DNA from: Rodentolepis nana
Lineage: Eukaryota > Platyhelminthes > Cestoda > Cyclophyllidea > Hymenolepididae
Direction: 5' to 3'
Length of the DNA: 14,255 nt
Assembly (NCBI GenBank): GCA_900617975.1
Contig: UZAE01014447.1
Coordinates: 1-14,255, forward strand
Part shown: positions 1 to 7,716 of the stretch, in pieces
How the letters are laid out: each line of letters starts with the position of its first letter
How positions within the stretch are numbered: the first letter of the stretch is position 1
Notes under the pieces: model-generated
Databases searched by the model: none
Seen by the model: the letters and a program-made list of their open reading frames with translations, nothing else
Told to the model about the DNA's origin: nothing
Position numbers and translations under genes: made by a program

Positions 1-49
<49 letters not shown>
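1..49. repeat. (AC)n microsatellite
   Basis: Twenty-four uninterrupted AC dinucleotides start at the first base, so the true repeat may continue outside the window. Confidence 0.97.
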
Positions 50-50
<1 letters not shown>

Positions 51-93
51 CAAGATTAGTTGCACGCAAGCCGTACCATACTGTGGTTTAGTG

Positions 94-117
94 TGAGAGA
101 GAGAGAGAGCGAGAGAG
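94..117. repeat. (GA)n microsatellite
   Basis: An alternating GA tract interrupted once by a C at position 110. Confidence 0.85.
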
Positions 118-241
118 TGAGTCGCCTTAGAGGTATTTTCCCATTTGCTACCTCTGTACTACTCCCTATCTCCTCCCACTCCTCAAACCCACTCCGAGAA
201 TGAATGAATTGAGAGTTAGTTGACTTCGTGAGCAGTGGCTC

Positions 242-263
242 ATTATTATTATTATTATTATTT
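242..263. repeat. (ATT)n microsatellite
   Basis: A perfect ATT trinucleotide run of about seven units. Confidence 0.9.
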
Positions 264-381
264 GAATTCGCGTGCTAGCTAACCCGATCAGATTTCACGT
301 CAAATTAATGCAAGAATGGGTGGGCAGAGGAGAGGAGAGACGAGGAAAGTGGATGAAGGTACAAAAAGAAATGAATTCTCA

Positions 382-402
382 GCTGCTGCTGCTGCTGCTG
401 CT
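382..402. repeat. (GCT)7 microsatellite
   Basis: Seven perfect GCT units in non-coding sequence. Confidence 0.9.
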
Positions 403-931
403 TCTATAGTGCTTTTATTGTTATTACAACCGCTCCTAGTTACCTTCCCCTTCACCTCCTCTCCGTTATTATTACTGCGACCATTCTAATTATGGCTATT
501 AGCCTGCGTAATTTAATGAAAATTTATTAAAAATATCTAAATGCCTGTGGTCAAGAAATTTAATTGTGTATAAAATACCATAGGAATTCTCTTACTCTAG
601 AATAGAGGAGAACGAGGATGTGGGATGATTGGTTAAATAAGTATTTCTGAATTAGTAAAAGTTAATTGTGCTATCTGATGGAGTACTAAGAACTAGTGCA
701 GAATGATAGATGCTTCATTATAGATCATCTTTCCTTATATAAAGATTGCTGATAGACTCTGGTTCACGGCAGATCCAAGTGATAAAATAACTCCAGACAG
801 TAGTGGTGCTTAAATAGATGACCAGACTCAACTCTTGAAATTGCCCAAAACCCGCGTATGCTTTACGGATCATAACTTCAAATGTTAGAGTGGAAGTTAA
901 AAGTAAATCAAATTCAAACCACAAACGACCA

Positions 932-973
932 CCCCCCCCCCCCNTTTTTTTTCCCCCCCCCCCCCCCCCCCCC
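932..973. other. Poly-C tract with assembly gap base
   Basis: A C homopolymer (932-943) is followed by one N at 944, eight T and a further long C homopolymer. The single N marks an unresolved contig join in a homopolymer, so the exact length and the T run should not be trusted. It is one of three N bases in the window (944, 7230, 9813). Confidence 0.85.
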
Positions 974-2823
974 GCCTCCTAATGAGCAAAACTATTGAAA
1001 TTATTATGTATGTAATAAATTATTAAAAGCGCCAAAAAAACGAAAGCAACTTTTCAGACGTCTTAGCGCCTAATATTCAATCCTTTCGCATTGAAATTTA
1101 CGGTGTGACCTCTATTTCGTGCAGATGAAGAATAAAAAAGCATGTTTTTGTGTGAGACCACAAGAGAACCGACGTAAAGTAGAGCTGGAAGCACGCAAAT
1201 TAAAGCAGTCGAGTGGAGGGGGGGGGGGTGGGGTGAGGGGGGTGAAAGGGAGCGGTACAATAGAGATACAAATGCCTTGCAGAATCATTAGAATCCTAAT
1301 TTCATGTCCCTCCCCCCTTCGCATTGCTTGAGTTTTTATCTGACGCTTGCGTGACCCGTGGGTAACAAACGTTTTGGGCGCCATTTAGTAATGAACGCTG
1401 GCGCCACTGTTCTGATTGAATCTCGGTGTGTTCAAATTTACCACAACTTTCACACGTGTGCTGAAGCTAGTGATATATGATGCATGATTATTGTCGAATA
1501 TAATTTCACTCTCAAGAGAATAATAGGAAAGAGAGGAAGAGGAGGAGGAGGAGGAGGAGGAAAACGACTTTCTTCCCGCATAAATTACTCCACTCTCTCC
1601 CTCTGTGAGTGATCAAGTGGAAGACTATCTGGTTAAATGGATATTACTACTCAGACTCTGATTAGATAGAGGGAAGTTATTTAATTAATCCACCAGCTCC
1701 GTCCTATCTTCCCCCCATTCTCCCTTCTGTCTCGTTGTGATCAAAAACATGTCCATTCAGGCGTTCTACCATGCTCTTTTTCCCACTGAATGAGCGCATC
1801 TGCCTGTCTGATTAATTTCATTAGTAATTAAAACGAAAAAAGGGTAAAGATACTTTGCGCATTTTAATCATATTTTTTTAACAATATCCTTTTTTTAGCT
1901 TGCAGCACAATTGATGCAGAAATTTGCTCTGTGCCTTACTGAGGACGATTTAGTGAATACTACTTCGAAGTAGTGCGCTTGGGGGGCACAAAATAATTGT
2001 CTAAGTTACAGAATAAAATATTGTTTTTTTGTAAAGCGTGTAAAATCGTTTATAGAAGACGGCTTCGAACTTGTTTTTTTTGTTTAAAGTGAATTGCACA
2101 ATCTTGGAATACCTTTATTTTCATCTTTATAATAAATACTTAATAAGATTTATTATTTATACAGAACGAGTATGTAACTAGGGTAAAAAACTCCAAATTC
2201 AATCATAAGGAGGCGAAAACTAATAGTTAACCCCAGTGGCAATTTGAACCAGGGTTAACCATAAATTTATAATTACGTTGACGGTCATCTTATGGAGAAC
2301 TTCAGAGATTAAGGTCAAGTTGATTTGTTCCTTAGTGTATCCCCCCCCCCTCCCTGAACACCGTCTAGCGCGGTAATTGCCGCATGGTTACAAAGTGGGT
2401 AAGGCTACTTATGAATTAAGGTCAGATAGTGCGGAAATAGCTAAGCTAACCAATCAGATTGCTATGTGCTGTGCGTGTGGACATGATGGGCGATTTGTTT
2501 AGGCTACATGTAAGGGGTAGAAGACGCGGTCGCGAACTATTCGATGATCTGTTGAATTTTATGGTCTTTAAGGTTACTTTTAAGTACATTTGAGGCAAAA
2601 TCAGTTTAGGTAATTTTGTTAATATTTTAATTTTGGTTTAAATGTTGAAAACTTTTTGGGAGTTGGCAAATTTCAGGCGAAATTATTTGAACCAAGTTTA
2701 GAGAAAAGTATAAATAGCCAGTGTATTGATAGGAATGGTATTAACATTTACCAATGCCACCTATAGGGCTTTAGTCAATATTATCTAGACTATTTCAGAG
2801 AATGTGGGCCTTCGGGTCCTTAT
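974..2823. other. Non-coding region, no recognised gene
   Basis: No open frame here resembles a known protein. Low-complexity tracts include a G-rich run at about 1215-1242, a GGA/GAG repeat at about 1533-1560 and a C run at 2341-2350. The open frames over the G-rich run are proline-rich on one strand and glycine-rich on the other, as expected from composition alone. Positions 2370-2580 are somewhat richer in GC and carry a CCAAT-box-like CCAATCAG at about 2450; a 36-codon ATG frame follows at 2483 (see findings). Confidence 0.6.
1533..1560. repeat. (GGA)n purine tract
   Basis: A polypurine run made of GGA triplets, with an imperfect start near 1533. Confidence 0.85.
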
Positions 2824-2834
2824 TTTACAAAAAG
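2824..2834 (+). repeat. Target-site duplication, left, retroposon copy 1
   Basis: The 11-mer TTTACAAAAAG here recurs exactly at 4016-4026. The two flank the expanded element at 2835-4015, so the whole 1.18-kb structure occupies one insertion site. Confidence 0.75.
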
Positions 2835-2843
2835 GGGGTGTGC

Positions 2844-3281
2844 GATAGACTTACCTCCACGTGGTGCACCCGGGTGGGTGTGCGATAGACTTACCTCCAC
2901 GTGGTGCACCCTGGGAAACGTATACTCATACGGTAAAAAGTCTATTAACCGGAAGTTTGTGTGCGATAGACTTACCTCCACGTGGTGCACCCTGGGCAGC
3001 GTATTTTCTTACGGCAAAAAAGTCTATCACTCGGCTTTCGTTATATTCATACGGCAAAAAGTCTATTAACTGGCAGTTAACTACGATAGACTTACCTCCA
3101 CGTGGTGCACCCTGGGCAACGTACTTTCTTACGGCAAAAATTCTATCACTCGGCATTCGTTTTTCAATAGACTTACCTCCACGTGGTGCACCCTGGGCAA
3201 CGTATATTCATACGGCAAAGTCTATTAACTGGTAGTTGACTTCTCCGCATACGGCAAAAAAGTCTATTAACCGGCAGTTTT
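2844..3281 (+). repeat. Tandem array of retroposon head modules
   Basis: Five head units, each ATAGACTTACCTCC followed by CACGTGG and TGCACC, alternate with units of the form ACGGCAAAA followed by AGTCTATT. Spacing is irregular, at about 40, 81, 120 and 82 bp between successive heads. This suggests repeated unequal exchange or slippage rather than a simple satellite of fixed period. Confidence 0.85.
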
Positions 3282-3540
3282 CTTCTCACTTCAAACTACC
3301 ATGACCCCCCTATATGTCCTACATTCTCATACGGCAAAAAAGTCTATTAACCGGCATTTGACATGACTTCAAACTACAATCACCCCACTGTATGTCAAAT
3401 TCGACTACTCCGGCAGTTGACTTCAGCTTCAAAGACAAAAAAGTCTATTGATCGGCAGTTGACTTCTGACTTGCAAAAAGTCTATTGATCGGCAGTTGAC
3501 TTCTGACTTCAAACTACCATCACCCCACTCTATATCATAT

Positions 3541-3860
3541 TCGACTATTTTTACAGTACTCACCTCACCTTTGTCCATATTCGACCATTTCACAGTACTC
3601 ACCTCACCTTTTTTCTTAAATTCGACCACTTCAACAGTACTCATCTTACCTTTTCTCTTCGACTTCTCACTTCAAACTACCATCACCCCACTGTATGTCA
3701 AATTCGACCCCTTCCACAGTACTCACCTCACCTTTGCTCTACAATCGACTACTTCCACAGTACTCACCTCACCTTTTTTCTACCTTGCCTGTCTGTCTCT
3801 TTTACATCTGTGAATCGCTCTTCTATTACTTCCACAGTACTCACCTCACCTTTTTTCTAC
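3541..3860 (+). repeat. Tandem array of CAGTACTCACC modules
   Basis: Six units with the core CAGTACTCACCTCACC, usually preceded by TTCGAC and a short pyrimidine stretch, lie at about 3554, 3593, 3635, 3717, 3757 and 3834. Single-copy family members have this module once. One ACTTCAAACTACC unit is interleaved at about 3669. Confidence 0.8.
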
Positions 3861-4015
3861 CTTTGAGTTTGTCTAAGACATCTTTCAAACACTCTTCTGT
3901 TCCCCCCCCCTCTCTCAACTTTTTTCAATTTGATGTTCCTTCCCCTCTGTGAAGCCTGAAGTCAACTAAAGGGCTAACGAAACTATCAAAATGCCTGCCA
4001 TTTGATATAAATAAC

Positions 4016-4026
4016 TTTACAAAAAG
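4016..4026 (+). repeat. Target-site duplication, right, retroposon copy 1
   Basis: Exact copy of the 11-mer at 2824-2834, directly after the A-rich tail of the element. Confidence 0.75.
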
Positions 4027-4196
4027 TAACAAGGAACGAAGTTGATTTAGCCTAGGAAGATTGGCTAAGGGGTTGATGAGCTGCGTATGATGTGATATTT
4101 TGGTTTCAAAATTAAATTTATATCTTGTTAACTCTTCAAATTGCGTTGGTTCCAACCATATTTGTGGAATAACCTACGCCAATTTGAAATAACTGA

Positions 4197-4208
4197 ATAT
4201 CTGAGACT
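4197..4208 (+). repeat. Imperfect target-site duplication, left, copy 2
   Basis: ATATCTGAGACT here matches ATGTCTGAGGCT at 4526-4537 in 10 of 12 bases. Both differences are A/G transitions, as expected for an older insertion. Confidence 0.6.
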
Positions 4209-4525
4209 GGGGTGTGCGATAGGCATACCTCCACATGGTGCACCCTGGGCAACGTATACTCATATGGTGAAAAGTCTATTAACCGGCAGTTGACTTCTTA
4301 CTTCAAACTACACTCACCCCACTGGATGCCATGTTCGACATCTTCCACAGTACTCATCTCGCCTCTTCTCTGCTTTCGCGTCTATTTGTTTCTTTTACAT
4401 CTGTGAACCACTCTTCTGTTCCCCACCCCTCGACTTTCTGTCACTTTGATGCTCCTTCCCTCTGTGAAGCCCGAAGTCAGCTAAAGGGTTAATGATAACT
4501 ATCGAAACGTCTGCCATTTGAAAAA
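4209..4525 (+). mobile_element. SINE-like retroposon copy 2
   Basis: A full-length, single-module copy of 317 bp. It begins GGGGTGTGCGATAG and carries one each of the head, AGTCTATTAACCGGC, ACTTCAAACTAC, CAGTACTCA and GATGCTCCTTCCC modules in family order. It ends CTGCCATTTG plus an A run. It is more diverged than the other copies (GCATACCTCCACATGG in the head), which agrees with its mutated target-site duplication. No internal RNA polymerase III box A/box B pair is evident to me. Confidence 0.85.
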
Positions 4526-4839
4526 ATGTCTGAGGCTAATTTCAACCATTATCATCCTGAAAATTCTGAAATATTTGCAGGACATTTAGTTCGTTTTATA
4601 GGGTGATAAAGAATGCAGTACACTAAGCAGTCACTCTAATTAAGAGTTACTCAAGTGGAATGATTCTTCACCAGTACACTCCTTCCAAACTACTTTAATG
4701 GCTGCTGGTGAAGTTAGCAGCCAGCAAACCGATCCCAGATGAATGCTGAAGTAGCCAGTGTTTACAGAGGCGATGCTAACTATACGACTAAGCAATGCCT
4801 TACATTGATGAGTCGTAAATGACTGTGTTTCCAAATAAG
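4526..4839. other. Spacer, possibly decayed LINE sequence
   Basis: This stretch lies between copy 2 and the recognisable reverse transcriptase remnant. Its first 12 bases are the right target-site duplication of copy 2. No intact frame is present. It may be more of the same decayed LINE, since it directly precedes the FRxGRST motif region, but I see no motif that proves it. Confidence 0.4.
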
Positions 4840-4864
4840 GTAACGCTTGGTGAATATCCAGATG

Positions 4865-4878
4865 AATTTCGTCTTGGA
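4865..4878 (+). repeat. Target-site duplication, left, copy 3
   Basis: The 14-mer AATTTCGTCTTGGA recurs exactly at 5201-5214 and brackets the element precisely. This is the clearest duplication in the window. Confidence 0.9.
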
Positions 4879-5200
4879 GGGGTGTGTGATAGACTTACTT
4901 CTACGTGGTGCACCCTGGGCAGCGTATACTCATACGGCAAAAAAGTCTATTAACCGGCAGTTGACTTCTGACTCCAAACCACCATCACCCCACTGTATGT
5001 CATATTTGACTACTTAAACAGTACTCACCTCACCTTTTTTCTACCTTTGTGTCTGTCTCTTTTACATCTTTGAATCACTCTTCTGTCTCGCCCCCCCCCC
5101 CCAAGACTTTTTTCACTTTGATGTTCCTTCCCCTCTGTGAAGTCCGAAGTCAACTAAAGGGCTAATGATAACTATCAAAATGCCTGCCATTTGATAAAAA
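4879..5200 (+). mobile_element. SINE-like retroposon copy 3
   Basis: A full-length copy of 322 bp between perfect 14-bp direct repeats. It begins GGGGTGTGTGATAG and ends TTTGATAAAAA, a 3' A-rich tail. Variable-length flanking repeats, a fixed 5' end and an A-rich tail are the marks of target-primed reverse transcription by a partner LINE. The element carries no open reading frame of its own, so it is non-autonomous. It landed inside a LINE reverse transcriptase fragment. A C homopolymer at about 5091-5102 is within the element. Confidence 0.9.
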
Positions 5201-5214
5201 AATTTCGTCTTGGA
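5201..5214 (+). repeat. Target-site duplication, right, copy 3
   Basis: Exact repeat of 4865-4878, directly after the A-rich tail. It also supplies the FRLG coding bases of the interrupted reverse transcriptase fragment. Confidence 0.9.
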
Positions 5215-5324
5215 AGATCTACCGAACAGGCGTCCCACTATTAGAAGCCATAAGCCATCTGTACCGAAGAGTTCTCATCCTTATTAATTTAGGGAAAGCC
5301 TTTGATCATCATTTAACTACATGA

Positions 5325-6637
5325 ACCAAGACCCTTGTTATGCCACCCTGAAAGGGCAGGCCAAAAATTCGAGCAAAGGATGAATACGGCCAAGGAGGGG
5401 GGGGGGAGGTTAGACAGACTCATCACTCTGCACTTTATTACCTCAGTTAATATTAGATAAAGCATATGCAATTAGTGTATAGTGCAGCTGACCTATGCAC
5501 CATCGTTCCATTATTTAAACAAGCAGAGCGGTTTCTTCAAAGGCTTATACTTAGCCTTTGACAAATACCCTATGAAAATGGGACATATTTAAAAAAACGC
5601 CTGAGCGTGTGTTGTTAGATATCTAGAACAATCTTCTCTTCAAGTATATGCTCACAAAGTAAATCGAGTGAGGCCTTGCACTTGATTGACGTTATTTCAA
5701 AAGCCAAACGACAGGTTTTGAAATTAGACCTATTCTAAGATCAAAGATTCGAGCAAAGTTACTGAAAATATTTATCAAGCCAATTCTTACCTTGAGTCAT
5801 TCCATAAGTACATACCGTGAGTTAGATAATAATAAATAAATTAAATACTTCTCCATGAAAGATTTTAGGGTGATATGGCAAGAGTTGAGTGAGCTTCACG
5901 GTTCCAACAGAAAAGCCTCCCTGGAAAACTTTTCCGTACAACTACAAAGACGAAGATTTTACCTTTAGGTAGGTTTTCAAAGAGAAGATGACATATAAGC
6001 AAAAGAGTTATTGAAATCCAAGTTAACAAAAACGGGTTGAAAACAAAAGCTTCTAGTTTGCGCTGAAAACATAATTGGAAAGAAGATGCTAATAATAAGG
6101 AACTAATGTGTATGAGTTCTTGAGATCATTTACACTTCGCACTAAAAAGTGAAAGGAGAAGGTACAGTCGGATCAATCACTATTAACCCGAAGGCGGCAT
6201 GTAGTAAGTAGACCTCCTTGCGTAGTAGGCGAGTAAAGCAAGAATTTTGCAAAAAACAGACTGCACAGAATTCATACGAAAATTTGTCAATCAGGTTTTT
6301 CCTTCACAGAAGTAGGCAATAAAGTTGAAATAATGCTTGATGAACTTCAATGTGATAACTCTAGGCTCAAGGAATGTAAGGTTCTTCTGAGTCGTTAGCT
6401 TCCGCTTCAACCTTGAACAGTTCCACTATATGGACCTTCAATTCCAGTGCATTCAGATGTTTCCCATGATGAAAGGTCGCAAATAATTTTCCTCGGAACG
6501 TGACAAAATAAATAAATATCGATAGTTTTGTTATGTCGCTAAAAAATTGAAAAACTGGCCAAAACCCTGAAAAATGCATTCACCGTTGTTATAATAACTA
6601 TATACATACTGAATATCATTAATATCTTCACTCATTT
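5325..6637. other. Non-coding region, possible further LINE decay
   Basis: No intact gene. A G homopolymer lies at about 5396-5406. At about 5741-5793 one frame reads IRAKLLKIFIKPIL, which loosely resembles the KLRIF...V..ILLYG segment found downstream of the catalytic core in LINE reverse transcriptases; this is weak. A minus-strand frame of 70 codons at 6367-6579 shows no recognisable domain. Confidence 0.45.
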
Positions 6638-7229
6638 TGAATAAATGGTCAAAAAATTTGGGTTTGTATCCAGACCGGACATCTCGAAGCTTAAGTCAAC
6701 TAATATACTTTACTAAATTGTTGTAAGTAGAATTATATATTCGAATTGGGGTGTGCGATAGACTTACCTCCACGTGGTGCACCCTGGGCAACGTATACTC
6801 ATACGGCAAAAAAGTCTATTATTCGGCAGTTGACTTCTGACTTTAAACTACCATCACCCCACTGAATGCCATATTCTACCACTTCCACAGTACTCACCTC
6901 AAATTTTTACCTTTTTTTACCTTCATCTATGAAACACCAATCTGTTCCCCCCACCCCTCTCGACTTTTATTTAATTTTTATGTTCCTTCCCCTCTTTTTT
7001 AAGTCTGAAGTCGGCTAAAGGGCCAATGATAACTATCAAAACGCCTGCCATTTGATATAAGTAAATAAATTTAAATTAAGCAAAAAGTATTATTTCTATG
7101 TGATATTGATGCCCGAAAGGGAAGCTTTTGATTGAAATTATATAGACCTAACTAACCCGTTTTATAGCCTCGAAGTTGCTTGTAAAAATTAAAGCGTTAG
7201 GTTAATAAAAATTTCAAATTTAACAAATA
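6638..7229 (+). repeat. 592-bp exact duplicate, first copy
   Basis: Every base matches 9814-10405 (offset 3176). The first copy ends directly at the N at 7230, while the second begins directly after the N at 9813. The block includes a complete SINE-like retroposon plus unique flanks. Identity ending exactly at gap characters points to two contig ends that overlap in reality rather than to a biological duplication. Confidence 0.95.
6748..7068 (+). mobile_element. SINE-like retroposon copy 4
   Basis: A full-length copy of about 321 bp starting GGGGTGTGCGATAG. It ends in the family stem-loop (TATCAAA at 7034, TTTGATA at 7051) and an A/T-rich tail TAAGTAAATAA. A possible decayed target duplication is ATTCGAATT (6739-6747) against ATTTAAATT (7069-7077), 7 of 9 bases; in AT-rich DNA this is weak. 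Confidence 0.85.
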
Positions 7230-7230
7230 N
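7230..7230. other. Assembly gap base (N)
   Basis: A single N marks the right edge of the first copy of the 592-bp duplicate, so it is a contig join. Confidence 0.9.
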
Positions 7231-7393
7231 GCATCAAACCTCTCTCCTCACCGTTCTTTTTTCTCTCCAACGCAATTTTAAAACAGGACAATTACTGTGA
7301 GGTGGAAATGATAATGGACATTTGTTAAAGATGATAAATTTTACTATTTCGAAATTACTGCATACTTGGGCTGCTATCTATAATGCCGTTTTG

Positions 7394-7403
7394 AATATTT
7401 ATA
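7394..7403 (+). repeat. Target-site duplication, left, copy 5
   Basis: AATATTTATA recurs exactly at 7707-7716. It is AT-only, but it sits exactly at both element edges. Confidence 0.65.
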
Positions 7404-7706
7404 GATAGACTTACCTCCACGTGGTGCACACTGGGCAACGTATACTCATACGGCAAAAAGTCTATTAACCGGCAGTTTACTTCCCACTTCTAACTACCAT
7501 GACCCCATTGTATGTCATATTCGACTATCTCCACAGTACTAACCTCACCTTTCATCTACCTTTGTGTTTGTCTCTTACATCTGTGAATCACTCTTCTGTT
7601 CCCCTCTCGACTTTTTTCACTTTGATGTTCCTTCCTCTCTGTGAAGCCTGAAGTCAACTAAAGGACTAATGATAACCATCAAGACGCCTGCCATTTGATA
7701 TAAATA
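7404..7706 (+). mobile_element. SINE-like retroposon copy 5, slightly 5' truncated
   Basis: A copy of 303 bp that begins at GATAGACTTACC, lacking the nine leading bases GGGGTGTGC of full-length copies. Short 5' truncation is common in reverse-transcription insertions. Module order is otherwise complete, the 3' end reads CTGCCATTTGATA plus TAAATA, and a 10-bp direct repeat flanks it. It lies within the block 7231-9812, whose placement is doubtful. Confidence 0.85.
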
Positions 7707-7716
7707 AATATTTATA
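7707..7716 (+). repeat. Target-site duplication, right, copy 5
   Basis: Exact repeat of 7394-7403 following the tail. Confidence 0.65.

Larger units (their letters stand above)
50..931. other. Non-coding stretch with short tandem repeats
   Basis: I see no gene here. The stretch holds a GA-rich tract at about 94-117, seven or so ATT units at 242-263 and seven GCT units at 382-402. The open frames are short, lack recognisable protein features and run through low-complexity DNA. The GCT run is not inside a convincing coding frame. Confidence 0.7.
2835..4015 (+). mobile_element. SINE-like retroposon copy 1, internally expanded
   Basis: This is the longest member of the family, 1181 bp against about 320 bp for the others. 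It starts GGGGTGTGCGATAG and ends with the family stem-loop and tail (TATCAAA, loop, TTTGATA, then TAAATAA). Inside, four sub-modules are each tandemly amplified while their order is kept. The head unit GATAGACTTACC...GTGCACC occurs 5 times (from 2844, 2884, 2965, 3085 and 3167). The ACGGCAAAAAAGTCTATT unit occurs about 9 times (about 2930-3500). The ACTTCAAACTACCATCACC unit occurs 4 times (about 3289, 3366, 3507, 3669). The CAGTACTCACCTCACC unit occurs 6 times (3554 to about 3850). An 11-bp direct repeat flanks it. It has no coding capacity: the open frames over it translate the repeat as a periodic peptide. Whether it expanded before or after insertion is not visible. Confidence 0.85.
4840..5324 (+). 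pseudogene. LINE reverse transcriptase fragment, split by a retroposon
   Basis: Removing the retroposon at 4879-5200 and one copy of its target duplication leaves short pieces of a non-LTR reverse transcriptase. The frame at 4849-4878 reads GEYPDEFRLG, and its continuation after 5215 begins RSTEQ. FR-x-GRST is a conserved motif of the fingers/palm region of LINE reverse transcriptases, usually preceded by a sequence like GEYQ. In another frame, 5274-5312 reads VLILINLGKAFDHH, resembling motif A with its catalytic aspartate (xKAFD). Stop codons follow at about 5250 and 5322 in the respective frames, so the fragment is broken by frameshifts and stops and cannot make a protein. The clade is uncertain; an RTE-like or CR1-like element would fit. 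Confidence 0.5.

Noticed and set aside
1063..1384. Proline-rich minus-strand and glycine-rich plus-strand frames
   Set aside because: They are produced by a G homopolymer region; neither has features of a protein outside the low-complexity run.
2861..3235. 124-codon plus-strand frame with a periodic IDLPPRGAPW peptide
   Set aside because: It is the translation of tandem retroposon head modules whose lengths happen to keep a frame open; spacing is irregular, and the same DNA opens other frames on both strands.
2838..3530. CRISPR-like array of repeats and spacers
   Set aside because: Repeats are of several types with irregular spacing and homologous, not unique, spacers, and the DNA is eukaryotic; it is internal expansion of a retroposon.
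3429..3952. Several 70-105 codon frames on both strands, rich in S, T and P
   Set aside because: They lie wholly within the amplified pyrimidine-rich modules of copy 1 and have no counterpart in single-module copies.
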